A DNA stretch of 64,000 nucleotides. Origin: Eutreptiella sp. 'Long Island Sound 2002' (taxonomy: Eukaryota; Euglenozoa; Euglenophyceae; Eutreptiales; Eutreptiaceae). Both the position numbers and the translations under genes were made by a program. Within the stretch, counting starts at the first letter, position 1; each line of letters starts with the position of its first letter. Positions 35,290 to 48,394 of this stretch are shown here, one piece after another. The notes beneath the pieces were generated by a model. That model searched no databases, was not told where the DNA came from, and saw nothing but the letters and a program-made list of their open reading frames with translations. Location of the stretch: NCBI GenBank assembly GCA_964036045.1, contig OZ038390.1:36478974-36542973 (forward strand), in the 5' to 3' direction.

Positions 35290-38200
35290 AAGTCAAGGAG
35301 GACAAAAGCAGAATAGGTGGGGCCCACAAGTGGGCGGAAAGGCTACATCACCCCTACATTCTCGGGGTTCCCCAAAGACATTGGGGACAAAATCAGAATT
35401 GGTGGGGCCCACAAGTGGGCGGAAATGCTACATCACCCCTGCATTCTCAGGGGTCCCCAAAGTCAAGGAGGACAAAGGCAGAATAGGTGGGGCCGACAAG
35501 TGGGCGGAAAGGCTGCATCACCCCTGCATTCTCGGGGATCCCCAAAGAGAGGGGGACAAAATCAGAATTGGTGGGGCCCACAGATGAACGGAAAGGCTAC
35601 ATCACCCCTGCATTCTCGGGGGTCCAGAAAGACAAAGGGGACCAAATCAGAATTGGTGGGGCCCACAAGTGGGCGGAAAGGCTACACCGCCCCTGCATTC
35701 TCGGGGGTCCCCAAAGTCAAGGAGGACAAAATCAGAATTGGTGGGGCCCACAAGTGGGCGGAAATGCTACATCACCCCTGCATTCTCGGGGGTCCCCAAT
35801 GTCAAGGAGGACAAAAGCAGAATTGGTGGGCCCCCCAAGTGGGCGGAAATGCTACATCACCCCTGCATTCTGGGGGATCCCCAAAAACAAGGAGGACAAA
35901 ATCAGAATTGGTGGGGCCCACAAGTGGGCGGAAATGCTACATCACCCCTGCATTCTCGTGGGTCCCCAAAGTCAAGGAGGACAAAATCAGAATTGGTGGG
36001 GCCCACAAGTGGGCGGAAAGGCTACATCACCCCTGCATTCTCAGGGGTCCCCAAAGTGAAGGAAGACAAAATCAGAATTGGTGGAGCCCACAAGTGGGCG
36101 GAAATGCTACATCACCCCTGCATTCTCGGGGGTCCCCAAAGTCAAGGAGGACAAAATCAGAATTGGTGGGGCCCACAAGTGGGCGGAAAGGCTACATCAC
36201 CCCTGCATTCTCGGGGGTCCCCAAAGTCAAGGGGGACAAAATCAGAATTGGTGGGGCCCACAAGTGGGCGGAAATGCTACATCACCCCTGCATTCTCGGG
36301 GGTCCCCAAAGTCAAGGAGGACAAAATCAGAATTGGTGGGGCCCACAAGTGGGTGGAAAGGCTACATCACCCCTGCATTCTCCAAGGTCCCCAAAGACAA
36401 GGAGGACAAAGGCGAAATAGGTGGGGCCCACAAGTGGGCGGAAATGCTACATCACCCCTGCATTCTCGGGGGTCCCCAAAGTCAAGGGGCCAAAATCAGA
36501 ATTGGTGGGGCCCACCAGTGGGCGGAAATGCTACATCACCCCTGCATTCTCGGGGGTCCCCAAAGTCAAGAAGGACAAAATCAGAATTGGTGGGGCCCAC
36601 AAGTGGGTGGAAAGGCTACATCACCCCTGCATTCTCGGGGGTCCCCAAAGTCAAGGAGTACAAAATCAGAATTGGTGGGGCCCACAAGTGGGCGGAAATG
36701 CTAGATCACCCCTGCATTCTTAGGGGATCCCAAAGACAAGGGGGACGAAATCAGAATTGGTGGAGCCCACAAGTGGGCGGAAATGCTACATCACCCCTGC
36801 ATTCTCCAAGGTCCCCAAAGACAAGGAGGACAAAGGCGGAATAGGTGGGGCCCACAAGTGGGCGGAAATGCTACATCACCCCTGCATTCTCGGGGGTCCC
36901 CAAAGTCAAGGAGGACAAAATCAGAATTGGTGGGGCCCACAAGTGGGCGGAAATGATACATCACCCCTGCATTCTCGGGGGTCCCCAAAGTGAAGGAGGA
37001 AAAAAGCAGAATTGGTGGGGCCCACAAGTGTGCAGAAAGGCTACAGCACACCCTGCATTCTCGGGGATCCCCAAAGTGAAGGAAGACAAAATCACAATTG
37101 GTGGGGCCCACAAGTGGGCGGAAAGGCTACATTACCCCTGCATTCTCAGGGGTCCTCAAAGACAAGGGGAACAGAAACCGAATTGGTGGGGCCCACAAGT
37201 GGGCGGAAATGCTACATCACCCCTGCATTCTCGGGGGTCCCCAAAGTCAAGGAGGACAAAATCAGAATAGGTGGGGCCCACAAGTGGGCGGAAAGGCTAC
37301 ATCACCCCTGCATTCTCGGGGGTCCCCAAAGTCAAGGAGGACAAAATCAGAATTGGTGGGGCCCACAAGTGGGCGGAAATGCTACATCACCCCTGCATTC
37401 TCAGGGGTCCCCAAAGTCAAGGAGGACAAAATCACCATTGGTGGGGCCCACAAGTGGGCAGAAATGCTACATCACCCCTGCATTCTCGTGGGTCCCCAAA
37501 GTCAAGGAGGACAGAATCCAAATCGGTGGGGCCCACAAGTGGGCGGAAAGGCTACATTACCCCTGCATTCTCAGGGGTTCCCAAAGACAAGGGGGACAAA
37601 ATCAGAATTGGTGGGGCCCACAAGTGGGCGGAAAGGCTACATCACACCGGCATTCTCGGGGGTCCCCAAAGTCAAGGAGGACAAAATCAGAATTGGTGGG
37701 GCCCACAAGGGGGCGGAAAGGCTACATCACTCGAGCATTATCGGGGATCCCCAAGGAAAAAGAGGACAAAATCAGAATTGGTGGGGCCCACAAGTGGGCG
37801 GAAAGGCTACATCACCCCTACATTCTCGGGGAACCCCAAAGACGAGGAGTACAAAATCAGAATAGGTGGGGCCCACAAGTGGGCAGAAATGCTACATCAC
37901 CCCTGCATTCTCGGGGGTCCCCAAAGTCAAGGAGGACAAAAGCAGAATTGGTGGAGCCCACAAGTGGGCGGAAAGGCTGCATCACCCCTGCATTCTCGGG
38001 GCCCCCCAAAGTCAAGGAGGACAAAATCAGAATTGGTGGGGCCCACAAGTGGGTGGAAAGGCTACATCACCCCTGCATTCTCAGGGGTCCCCAAAGTCAA
38101 GGAGGACAAAAGCAGAATTGGTGGGGCCCACAAGTGGGCGGAAATGCTACATCACCCGTGCATTCTCGGGGATCTCCAAAGTGAAGGAGGACAAAATCAG

Positions 38201-41200
38201 AATTGGTGGGGCCCACAAGTGGGAGGAAATGCTACATCACCCCTGCCTTCTCGGGGGTCCCCAAAGAGAGGAGGACAAAATCAGAATTGGTGGGGCCCAC
38301 AAGTGGGCGGAAAGGCTACATCACCCCTGCATTCACAGGGGTCCCCAAGAACAAGGGGGACAAAATCAGAATGGGTGGGGCCCACAAGTGGGCGGAAATG
38401 CTACATCACCCCTGCATTCTCGAAGAACCCCAAAGACAAGGAGGACAAAGGCGGAATAGGTGGGGCCCACAAGTGGGCGGAAATGCTACATCACCCCTGC
38501 ATTCTCGGGGGTCCCCAAAGTCAAGGAGGACAAAATCAGAATTGGTGGGGCCCACAAGTGGGCGGAAATGCTACATAACCCCCGCATTCTTGGGGATCTC
38601 CAAAGTGAAGGAGGACAAAATCAGAATTGGAGGGGGCCCACAAGTGGGCGGAAATGCTACATCACCCCTGCATTCTCGACTGTCCCCAAAGAGAGGGGGA
38701 CAAAATGAGAATAGGTGGGGCCCACAAGGGGGCGGAAATGCTACATCACCCCTGCATTCTCAAGGGTCCCCAAAGACAAGGGGGACAAAATCAGAATTGG
38801 TGGGGCCCACAAGTGGGTGGAAATGCTACATCACCCCTGCATTCTCGGGGGTCCCCAAAGTGAAGGAGGACAAAATCAGAAATGGTGGGGCCCACAAGTG
38901 GGCGGAAATGCTACATCACCCCTGCATTCTCGGGGGTCCCCAAAGAGAGGGGGACAAAATTAGAATAGGTGGGGCCCACAATTGGGCGGAAAGGCTACAT
39001 CACCCCTGCATTCTCGGGGGTCCCCAAAGAGAGGGGGACAAAATCAGAATTGGTGGGGCCCACAAGTGGGCGGAAAGGCTACATCACCCCTGCATTCTCG
39101 ACTGTCCCCAAAGAGAGGGGGACAAAATGAGAATAGGTGGGGCCCACAAGGGGGCGGAAATGCTACATCACCCCTGCATTCTCAGGGGTCCCCAAAGACA
39201 AGGGGGACAAAATCAGAATTGGCGGGGCGCACAAGTGGGCGGAAAGGCTACATCACCCCTGCATTCTCGGGGGTCCCCAAAGTCAAGGAGGACAAAATCA
39301 GAAATGGTGGGGCCCACAAATGGGCGGAAATGCTACATCACCCCTGCATTCTCGGGGGTCCCCAAAGAGAGGGGGACAAAATTAGAATAGGTGGGGCCCA
39401 CAATTGGGCGGAAAGGCTACATCACCCCTGCATTCTCGGGGGTCCCCAAAGAGAGGGAGACAAAATCAGAATTGGTGGGGCGCACAAGTGGGCGGAAAGG
39501 CTACATCACCCCTGCATTCTCAGGGGTCCCCAAAGACAAGGGGGACAAAATCAGAATGGGTGGGGCCCACAAGTGGGCGGAAATGCTACATCACCCCTGC
39601 ATTCTCGAAGATCCCCAAAGACAAGGAGGACAAAGGCGGAATAGGTGGGGCCCACAAGTGGGCGGAAATGATACATCACCCCTGCATTCTCGGGGGTCCC
39701 CAAAGTCAAGGAGGACAGAATCAGAATTGATGGGGCCCACAAGTGGGCGGAAATGATACATCACCCCTGCATTCTCGGGGGTCCCCAAAGTCAAGGAGGA
39801 CAAAATCAGAATTGGTGGGGCCCACAAGTGGGCGGAAAGACTACATCACCCCTACATTCTCGGGGAACCCCAAAGACGAGGAGTACAAAATCAGAATAGG
39901 TGGGGCCCACAAGTGGGCAGAAATGCTACATCACCCCTGCATTCTCGGGGGTCCCCAAAGTCAAGGAGGACAAAAGCAGAATTGGTGGAGCCCACAAGTG
40001 GGCGGAAATGCTACATCACCCCTGCATTCTCGGGGGTCCCCAAAGTCAAGGAGGACAAAAGCAGAATTGGTGGGGCCCACAAGTGGGCGGAAATGCTACA
40101 TCACCCGTGCATTCTCGGGGATGTCCAAAGTGAAGGAGGACAAAATCAGAATTGGTGGGGCCCACAAGTGGGCGGAAATGCTACATCACCCCTGCCTTCT
40201 CGGGAGTCCCCAAGGAGAGGAGGACAAAATCAGAATTGGTGGGGCCCACAAGTGGGCGGAAAGGCTACATCACCCCTGCATTCTCAGGAGTCCCCAAAGA
40301 CAAGGGGGACAAAATCAGAATGGGTGGGGCCCACAAGTGGGCAGAAATGCTATATCACCCCTGCATTCTCGAAGATCCCCAAACACAAGGAGGACAAAGG
40401 CGGAATAGGTGGGGCCCACAAGTGGGCGGAAATGCTACATCACCCCTGCATTCTCAGGGGTCCCCAAAGTCAAGGAGGACAGAATCAGAATTGATGGGGC
40501 CCACAAGTGGGCGGAAAGGCTACATCACCCCTGCATTCTCGGGGGTCCCCAAAGTCAAGGAGGACAAAATCAGAATTGGTGGGGCCCACAAGTGGGCGGA
40601 AATGCTACATCACCCCTGCATTCTTGGGGATCTCCAAAGTGAAGGAGGACAAAATCAGAATTGGTGGGGCCCACAAGTGGGCGGAAATGCTACATCACCC
40701 CTGCATTCTCGACTGTCCCCAAAGAGAGGGGGACAAAATGAGAATAGGTGGGGCCCACAAGGGGGCGGAAATGCTACATCACCCCTGCATTCTCAGGGGT
40801 CCCCAAAGTCAAGGAGGACAGAATCAGAATTGATGGGGCCCACAAGTGGGCGGAAAGGCTACATCACCCCTGCATTCTCGGGGGTCCCCAAAGTCAAGGA
40901 GGACAAAATCAGAATTGGTGGGGCCCACAAGGGGGCGGAAATGCTACATCACCCCTGCATTCTCAGGGGTCCCCAAAGACAAGGGGGACAAAAGCAGAAT
41001 TGGTGGGGCCCACAAGTGGGTGGAAATGCTACATCACCCCTGCATTCTCGGGGGTCCCCAAAGTGAAGGAGGACAAAATCAGAAATGGTGGGGCCCACAA
41101 GTGGGCGGAAATGCTACATCACCCCTGCATTCTTGGGGGTCCCCAAAGAGAGGGGGACAAAATTAGAATAGGTGGGGCCCACAATTGGGCGGAAAGGCTA

Positions 41201-43969
41201 CATCACCCCTGCATTCTCGGGGGTCCCCAAAGAGAGGGGGACAAAATCAGAATTGGTGGGGCCCACAAGTGGGCGGAAAGGCTACATCACCCCTGCATTC
41301 TCAGGGGTCCCCAAAGACAAGGGGGACAAAATCAGAATGGGTGGGGCCCACAAGTGGGCGGAAATGCTACATCACCCCTGCATTCTCGAAGGTCCCCAAA
41401 GACAAGGAGGACAAAGGCGGAATAGGTGGGGCCCACAAGTGGGCGGAAATGCTACATCACCCCTGCATTCTCGGGGGTCCCCAAAGTCAAGGAGGACAGA
41501 ATCAGAATTGATGGGGCCCACAAGTGGGCGGAAATGATACATCACCCCTGCATTCTCGGGGGTCCCCAAAGTCAAGGAGGACAAAATCAGAATTGGTGGG
41601 GCCCACAAGTGGGCGGAAATGCTACATCACCCCTGCATTCTTGGGGATCTCCAAAGTGAAGGAGGACAAAATCAGAATTGGTGGGGCCCACAAGTGGGCG
41701 GAAATGCTACATCACCCCTGCATTCTCGGGGGTCCCCAAAGTCAAGGAGGACAGAATCAGAATTGATGGGGCCCACAAGTGGGCGGAAATGATACATCAC
41801 CCCTGCATTCTCGGGGGTCCCCAAATTCAAGGAGGACAAAATCAGAATTGGTGGGGCCCACAAGTGGGCGGAAATGCTACATCACCCCTGCATTCTTGGG
41901 GATCTCCAAAGTGAAGGAGGACAAAATCAGAATTGGTGGGGCCCACAAGTGGGCGGAAATGCTACATCACCCCTGCATTCTCGACTGTCCCCAAAGAGAG
42001 GGGGACAAAATGAGAATAGGTGGGGCCCACAAGGAGGCGGAAATGCTACATCACCCCTGCATTCTCAGTGGTCCCCAAAGACAAGGGGGACAAAATCAGA
42101 ATAGGTGGGGCCCACAAGGGGGCGGAAAGGCTACATCACCCCTGCATTCTCAGTGGTCCCCAAAGACAAGGGGGCCAGAATCAGAAATGGTGGGGCCCAC
42201 AAGTGGGCGGAAATGCTACATCGCCCCTGCATTCTCGACTGTCCCCAAAGAGAGGGGGACAAAATCAGAATGGGTGGGGCCCACAAGTGGACGGAGAGGC
42301 TACATCACCCCTGCATTCTCAGGGGTCCCCAAAGACAAGGGGGACAAAATCAGAATTGGTGGGGCCCACAAATGGGTGGAAATGCTACATCAGCCGTGCA
42401 TTCGCGGGGCTCCCCAAAGTCAAGGAGGGGAAAATCAGAAATGGTGGGGCCCAGAAGTGGGCGGAAAGGCTACATCACCCCTGCAGTCTCGGGGATCCCC
42501 AAAGTGAAGGAGGACAGAAGCAGAATTGGTGGGGCCCACAAGTGGGCGGAAAGGCTACATCACCCCTGCATTCTCAGGGGTCCCCAAAGTCAAGGAGGAC
42601 AAAATCAGAATTGGTGGGGCCCACAAGTGGGCGGAAATGCTACATCACCTCTGCATTCTTGGGGCTCCCCAAAGTGAAGGAGGACAAAATCAGAAATGGT
42701 GGGGCCCATAAGTGGGTGGAAAGGCTACATCACCCCTGCATTCTTGGCTGTCCCCAAAGAGAGGGGGACAAAATCAGAATTGGTGGGGCCCACAAGTGGG
42801 CGGAAAGGCTACATCACCCCTGCATTCTCAGGGGTCCCCAAAGACAAGGAGGACAAAATCAGAATTGATGGGGCCCATAAGTGGGTGGAAAGGCTACATC
42901 ACCCCTCAAGTCTCGGGGGTCCCCAAAGTCAAGGAGTACAAAATCAGAATTGGTGGGGCCCACAAGTGGGCGGAAATGCTACATAACCCCTGCATTCTCG
43001 GGGATCCCCAAAGTGAAGGAGGACAAAAGCAGAATTGGTGGGGCCCACTAGTGGGCGGAAATGTTACATCACCCCTGCATTCTCGGGGATCCCCAAAGTG
43101 AAGGAGGACAAAATCAGAATTGGTGGGGCCCACAAGTGGGCGGAAAGGCTACATTACCCCTGCATTCTTATGGGTCCCCAAAGACAAGGGGGACGAAATC
43201 AGAATGGGTGGGGCCCACAAGTGGGCGGAAATGCTACATCACCCCTGCATCCTCGAAGGTCCCCAAAGTCAAGGAGGACAAAGGCAGAATAGGCGGGGCC
43301 CACAAGTGGGCAGAAATGCTACATCACCCCTGTATTCTCGAAGGTCCCCAAAGTCAAGGAGGACAAAATCAGAGATGGTGGGGCCCACAAGTGGGCGGAA
43401 ATGCTACATAACCCCTGCATTCTCGGGGGTCCCCAAAGTCAAGCGGGACAAAATCAGAATTGGTGGGGCCCACAAGTGGGCGGTAATGCTACATCACCCC
43501 TGCATTCTCGAAGGTCCCCAAAGAGAGGGGGACGAAATCAGAATTGGTGGGGCCCACAAGTGGGCGGAAATGCTACAACACCCCTGCATTCTCAGGGGTC
43601 CCCAAAGTCAAGGAGGACAAAATCAGAATTGGTGGGGCCCATAAGTGGGTGGAAATGCTACATCACCCCTGCATTCTCGGGGGTCCCCAAAGTCAAGGGG
43701 TACAAAATCAGAATTGGTGGGGCCCACAACGGGGCGGAAATGCTACATCACCCCTGCATTCTCGGGGATCCCCAAAGTGAAGGAGGACAAAAGCGGAATT
43801 GGTGGGGCCCACAAGTGGGCGGAAATGCTACATCACTCCTGCATTCTCGGGGATCCCCAAAGTGAAGGAGTACAAAATCAGAATTGGTGGGGCCCACAAG
43901 TGGGCGGAAATGCTACATCACCCCTGCATTCTCATGGGTCCCCAAAAGACAAGGGGGACAAAATCAGAA

Positions 43970-45333
43970 TTGGTGGGGCCCACAAGTGGGCGGAAATGCT
44001 ACATCACCCTTGCATTCTCGGGGGTCCCCAAAGACAAGGAGGACAAAGGCGGAGTAGGTGGGGCCCACAAGTGGGCGGAAATGCTACATCACCCCTGCAT
44101 TCTCGGGGGTCCCCAAAGTCAAGGAGGACAAAATCAGAATTGGTGGGGCCCACAAGTGGGCGGAAATGCTACATCACCCCTGCATTCTCGGGGGTCCCCA
44201 AAGTCAAGGAGGACAAAATCAGAATAGGTGGGGCCCACAAGTGGGCGGAAATGCTACATCACCCCTGCATTCTCAGGGGTCCCCAAAGTCAAGGAGGACA
44301 AAAGCAGAATAGGTGGGGCCCACAAGTGGGCGGAAATGCTACATCACCCCTGCATTCTCGGGGATCCCCAAAGTCATGGAGGACAAAAAAGCAGAATTGG
44401 TGGGGCCCACAAGTGGGCGGAAAGGCTACATCACCCCTGCATTCTCGGGGGTCCCCAAAGTCAAGGAGGACAAAATCAGAATTGGTGGGGCCCACAAGTG
44501 GGCGGAAATGCTACATCACCCCTGCATTCTCGAAGGTCCCCAAAAACAAGGAGGACAAAGGCGGAATGGGTGGGGCCCACAAGTGGGTGGAAAGGCTACA
44601 TCACCCCTGCATTCTCGGGGATCCCCAAAGTGAAGGAGGACAAAAGCGGAATTGGTGGGGCCCACAAGTGGGCGGAAATGCTACATCACCCTTGCATTCT
44701 CGGGGGTCCCCAAAGACAAGGAGGACAAAGGCGGAGTAGGTGGGGCCCACAAGTGGGCGGAAATGCTACATCACCCCTGCATTCTCGGGGGTCCCCAAAG
44801 TCAAGGAGGACAAAATCAGAATTGGTGGGGCCCACAAGTGGGCGGAAATGCTACATCACCCCTGCATTCTCGGGGGTCCCCAAAGTCAAGGAGGACAAAA
44901 TCAGAATAGGTGGGGCCCACAAGTGGGCGGAAATGCTACATCACCCCTGCATTCTCAGGGGTCCCCAAAGTCAAGGAGGACAAAAGCAGAATAGGTGGGG
45001 CCCACAAGTGGGCGGAAATGCTACATCACCCCTGCATTCTCGGGGATCCCCAAAGTCATGGAGGACAAAAAAGCAGAATTGGTGGGGCCCACAAGTGGGC
45101 GGAAAGGCTACATCACCCCTGCATTCTCGGGGGTCCCCAAAGTCAAGGAGGACAAAATCAGAATTGGTGGGGCCCACAAGTGGGCGGAAATGCTACATCA
45201 CCCCTGCATTCTCGAAGGTCCCGAAAAACAAGGAGGACAAAGGCGGAATGGGTGGGGCCCACAAGTGGGTGGAAAGGCTACATCACCCCTGCATTCTCGG
45301 GGATCCCCAAAGTGAAGGAGGACAAAAGCGGAA
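43970..45333 (+). repeat. 682-bp higher-order repeat, two copies
   Basis: Eight-monomer blocks 43970-44651 and 44652-45333 match almost exactly, sharing the unusual GGACAAAAAAGCAG variant (44382 and 45064) and GGCGGAGTAGG. Confidence 0.92.
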
Positions 45334-45919
45334 TTGGTGGGGCCCACAAGTGGGCGGAAATGCTACATCACCCCTGCATTCTCGGGGGTCCCCAAAGTCA
45401 AGGAGGACAAAATCAGAATAGGTGGGGCCCACAAGTGGGCGGAAAGGCTACATCACCCCTGTATTCTTGGGGATCTCCAAAGTGAAGGAGGACAAAATCA
45501 GAATTGGTGGGGCCCACAAGTGGGCGGAAAGGCTACATCACCCCTGCATTCTCGAAGGTCCCCAAAGTCAAGGGGGACAAAATCAGAATTGGTGGGGCCC
45601 ACAAGTGGGCGGAAAGGCTACATTACCCCTGCATTCTCAGGGGTCCCCAAAAACAAGGGGGACAAAATCAGAATTGGTGGGGCCCACAAGTGGGCGGAAA
45701 GGCTACATCACCCCTGCATTCTCGGGGGTCCCCAAAGACAAGGGGGACAAAATCAGAATTGATGGGGCCCACAAGTGGGCGGAACTGCTACATCACCCCT
45801 GCATTCTCGGGGGTCCCCAAAGACAAGGAGGACGAAGGCGGAATAGGTGGGGCCCACAAGTGGGCGGAAAGGCTACATCACCCCTGCATTCTCGGGGGTC
45901 CCCAAAGTCAAGGAGTACA

Positions 45920-47525
45920 AAATCAGAATTGGTGGGGCCCACAAGTGGGCGGAAATGCTACATCACCCCTGCATTCTCGGGGATCCCCAAAGTCAAGGAG
46001 GACAAAATCAGAATTGGTGGGGCCCACAAGTGGGCGGAAATGCTACATCACCCCTGCATTCTCGGGGATCCCCAAAGTCAAGGAGGACAAAATCAGAATT
46101 GGTGGGGCCCACAAGTGGGCGGAAATGCTACATCACCCCTGCATTCTCGGGGATCCCCAAAGACAAGGAGGACAAAAGCAGAATAGGTGGGGCCCACAAG
46201 TGGGCGGAAATGCTACATCACCCCTGCATTCTCAGGGATCCCCAAAGTGAAGGAGTACAAAATCAGAATTGGTGGGGCCCACAAGTGGGCGGAAATGCTA
46301 CATCACCCCTGCATTCTCGGGGATCCCCAAAGTCAAGGAGGACAAAATCAGAATTGGTGGGGCCCACAAGTGGGCGGAAATGCTACATCACCCCTGCATT
46401 CTCGGGGATCCCCAAAGACAAGGAGGACAAAAGCAGAATAGGTGGGGCCCACAAGTGGGCGGAAAGGCTACATCACCCCTGCATTCTCGGGGATCCCCAA
46501 AGTGAAGGAGGACAAAATCAGAATTGGTGGGGCCCACAAGTGGGCGGAAAGGCTACATCACCCCGGAATTCTCCGGGGTCCCCAAAGACAAGGGGGCCAA
46601 AATCAGAATTGGTGGGGCCCACAAGTGGGCGGAAATGCTACATCACCCCTGCATTCTCGGGGCTCCCCAAAGTCAAGGAGGACAAAAGCAGAATAGGTGG
46701 GGCCCACAAGTGGGCGGAAATGCTACATCACCCCTGCATTCTCAGGGATCCCCAAAGTGAAGGAGGACAAAATCAGAATTGGTGGGGCCCACAAGTGGGC
46801 GGAAATGCTACATCACCCCTGCATTCTCGGGGATCCCCAAAGTCAAGGAGGACAAAATCAGAATTGGTGGGGCCCACAAGTGGGCGGAAATGCTACATCA
46901 CCCCTGCATTCTCGGGGATCCCCAAAGTCAAGGAGGACAAAATCAGAATTGGTGGGGCCCACAAGTGGGCGGAAATGCTACATCACCCCTGCATTCTCGG
47001 GGATCCCCAAAGACAAGGAGGACAAAAGCAGAATAGGTGGGGCCCACAAGTGGGCGGAAATGCTACATCACCCCTGCATTCTCAGGGATCCCCAAAGTGA
47101 AGGAGTACAAAATCAGAATTGGTGGGGCCCACAAGTGGGCGGAAATGCTACATCACCCCTGCATTCTCGGGGATCCCCAAAGTCAAGGAGGACAAAATCA
47201 GAATTGGTGGGGCCCACAAGTGGGCGGAAATGCTACATCACCCCTGCATTCTCGGGGATCCCCAAAGACAAGGAGGACAAAAGCAGAATAGGTGGGGCCC
47301 ACAAGTGGGCGGAAAGGCTACATCACCCCTGCATTCTCGGGGATCCCCAAAGTGAAGGAGGACAAAATCAGAATTGGTGGGGCCCACAAGTGGGCGGAAA
47401 GGCTACATCACCCCGGAATTCTCCGGGGTCCCCAAAGACAAGGGGGCCAAAATCAGAATTGGTGGGGCCCACAAGTGGGCGGAAATGCTACATCACCCCT
47501 GCATTCTCGGGGCTCCCCAAAGTGA
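45920..47525 (+). repeat. 850-bp higher-order repeat, nearly two copies
   Basis: Ten-monomer register repeats at an 850-bp offset, with shared rare monomers such as CCCCGGAATTCTCCGGGG (46561 and 47411) and AGGGATCCCCAAAGTGAAGG. Confidence 0.9.
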
Positions 47526-48394
47526 AGGAGGACAAAATCAGAATTGGTGGGGCCCACAAGTGGGCCGAAATGCTACATCACCCCTGCATTCTCGGGGCTC
47601 CCCAAAGTGAAGGAGGGCAAAATCAGAAATGGTGGGGCCCACAAGTGGGCGGAAAGGCTACATCACCCCTGCAATCTCGGCTGTCCCCAAAGAGGAAGGG
47701 ACAAAATCACAATGGGTGGGGCCCACAAGTGGGCGGAAAGGCTACATCACCCATGCATTCTCAGGGGTCCCAAAGACAAGGGGGACAAAATCAGAATTGC
47801 TGGGGCCCACAAGTGGGTGGCAATGCTACATCACCCCTGCATTCTCGGGGGTCCGCAAAGTCAAGAAGGACAAAATCAGAATTGGTGGGGCCCACAAGTG
47901 GGCGGAAATGCTACATCACCCCTGCATTATTGGGGGTCGCCAAAGTGAAGGGGGGCAAAATCAGACTAGGTGGGGCCCACAGGTGGGCGGAAAGGCTACA
48001 TCACCCCTGCATTCTCAGGGGTCCCCAAACACAAGGGGGACAAAATCAGAATTGGTGGGGCCCACAAGTGGGCGGAAATGCTACATCACCCCTGCATTCT
48101 TGGGGGTCCCCAAAGTGAAGGAGGGCAAAATCAGAATAGGTGGGGCCCACAGGTGGGCGGAAAGGCTGCATCACCCCTGCATTCTCGGGGGTGCCCAAAA
48201 AACAAGGGGGACAAAATCAGAATTGCTGGGGCCCACAAGTGGGCGGAAATGCTACATCACCCCTGCATTCTCGAGGGTCCCCAAACTCAAGGAGGAAAAA
48301 AGGCGAATAGGTGGGGCCCACAAGTGGGCGGAAAGGCTACATCACCCCTGCCTTCTCGGGGATCCCCAAAGACAGGGGGACAAAATCATAATAG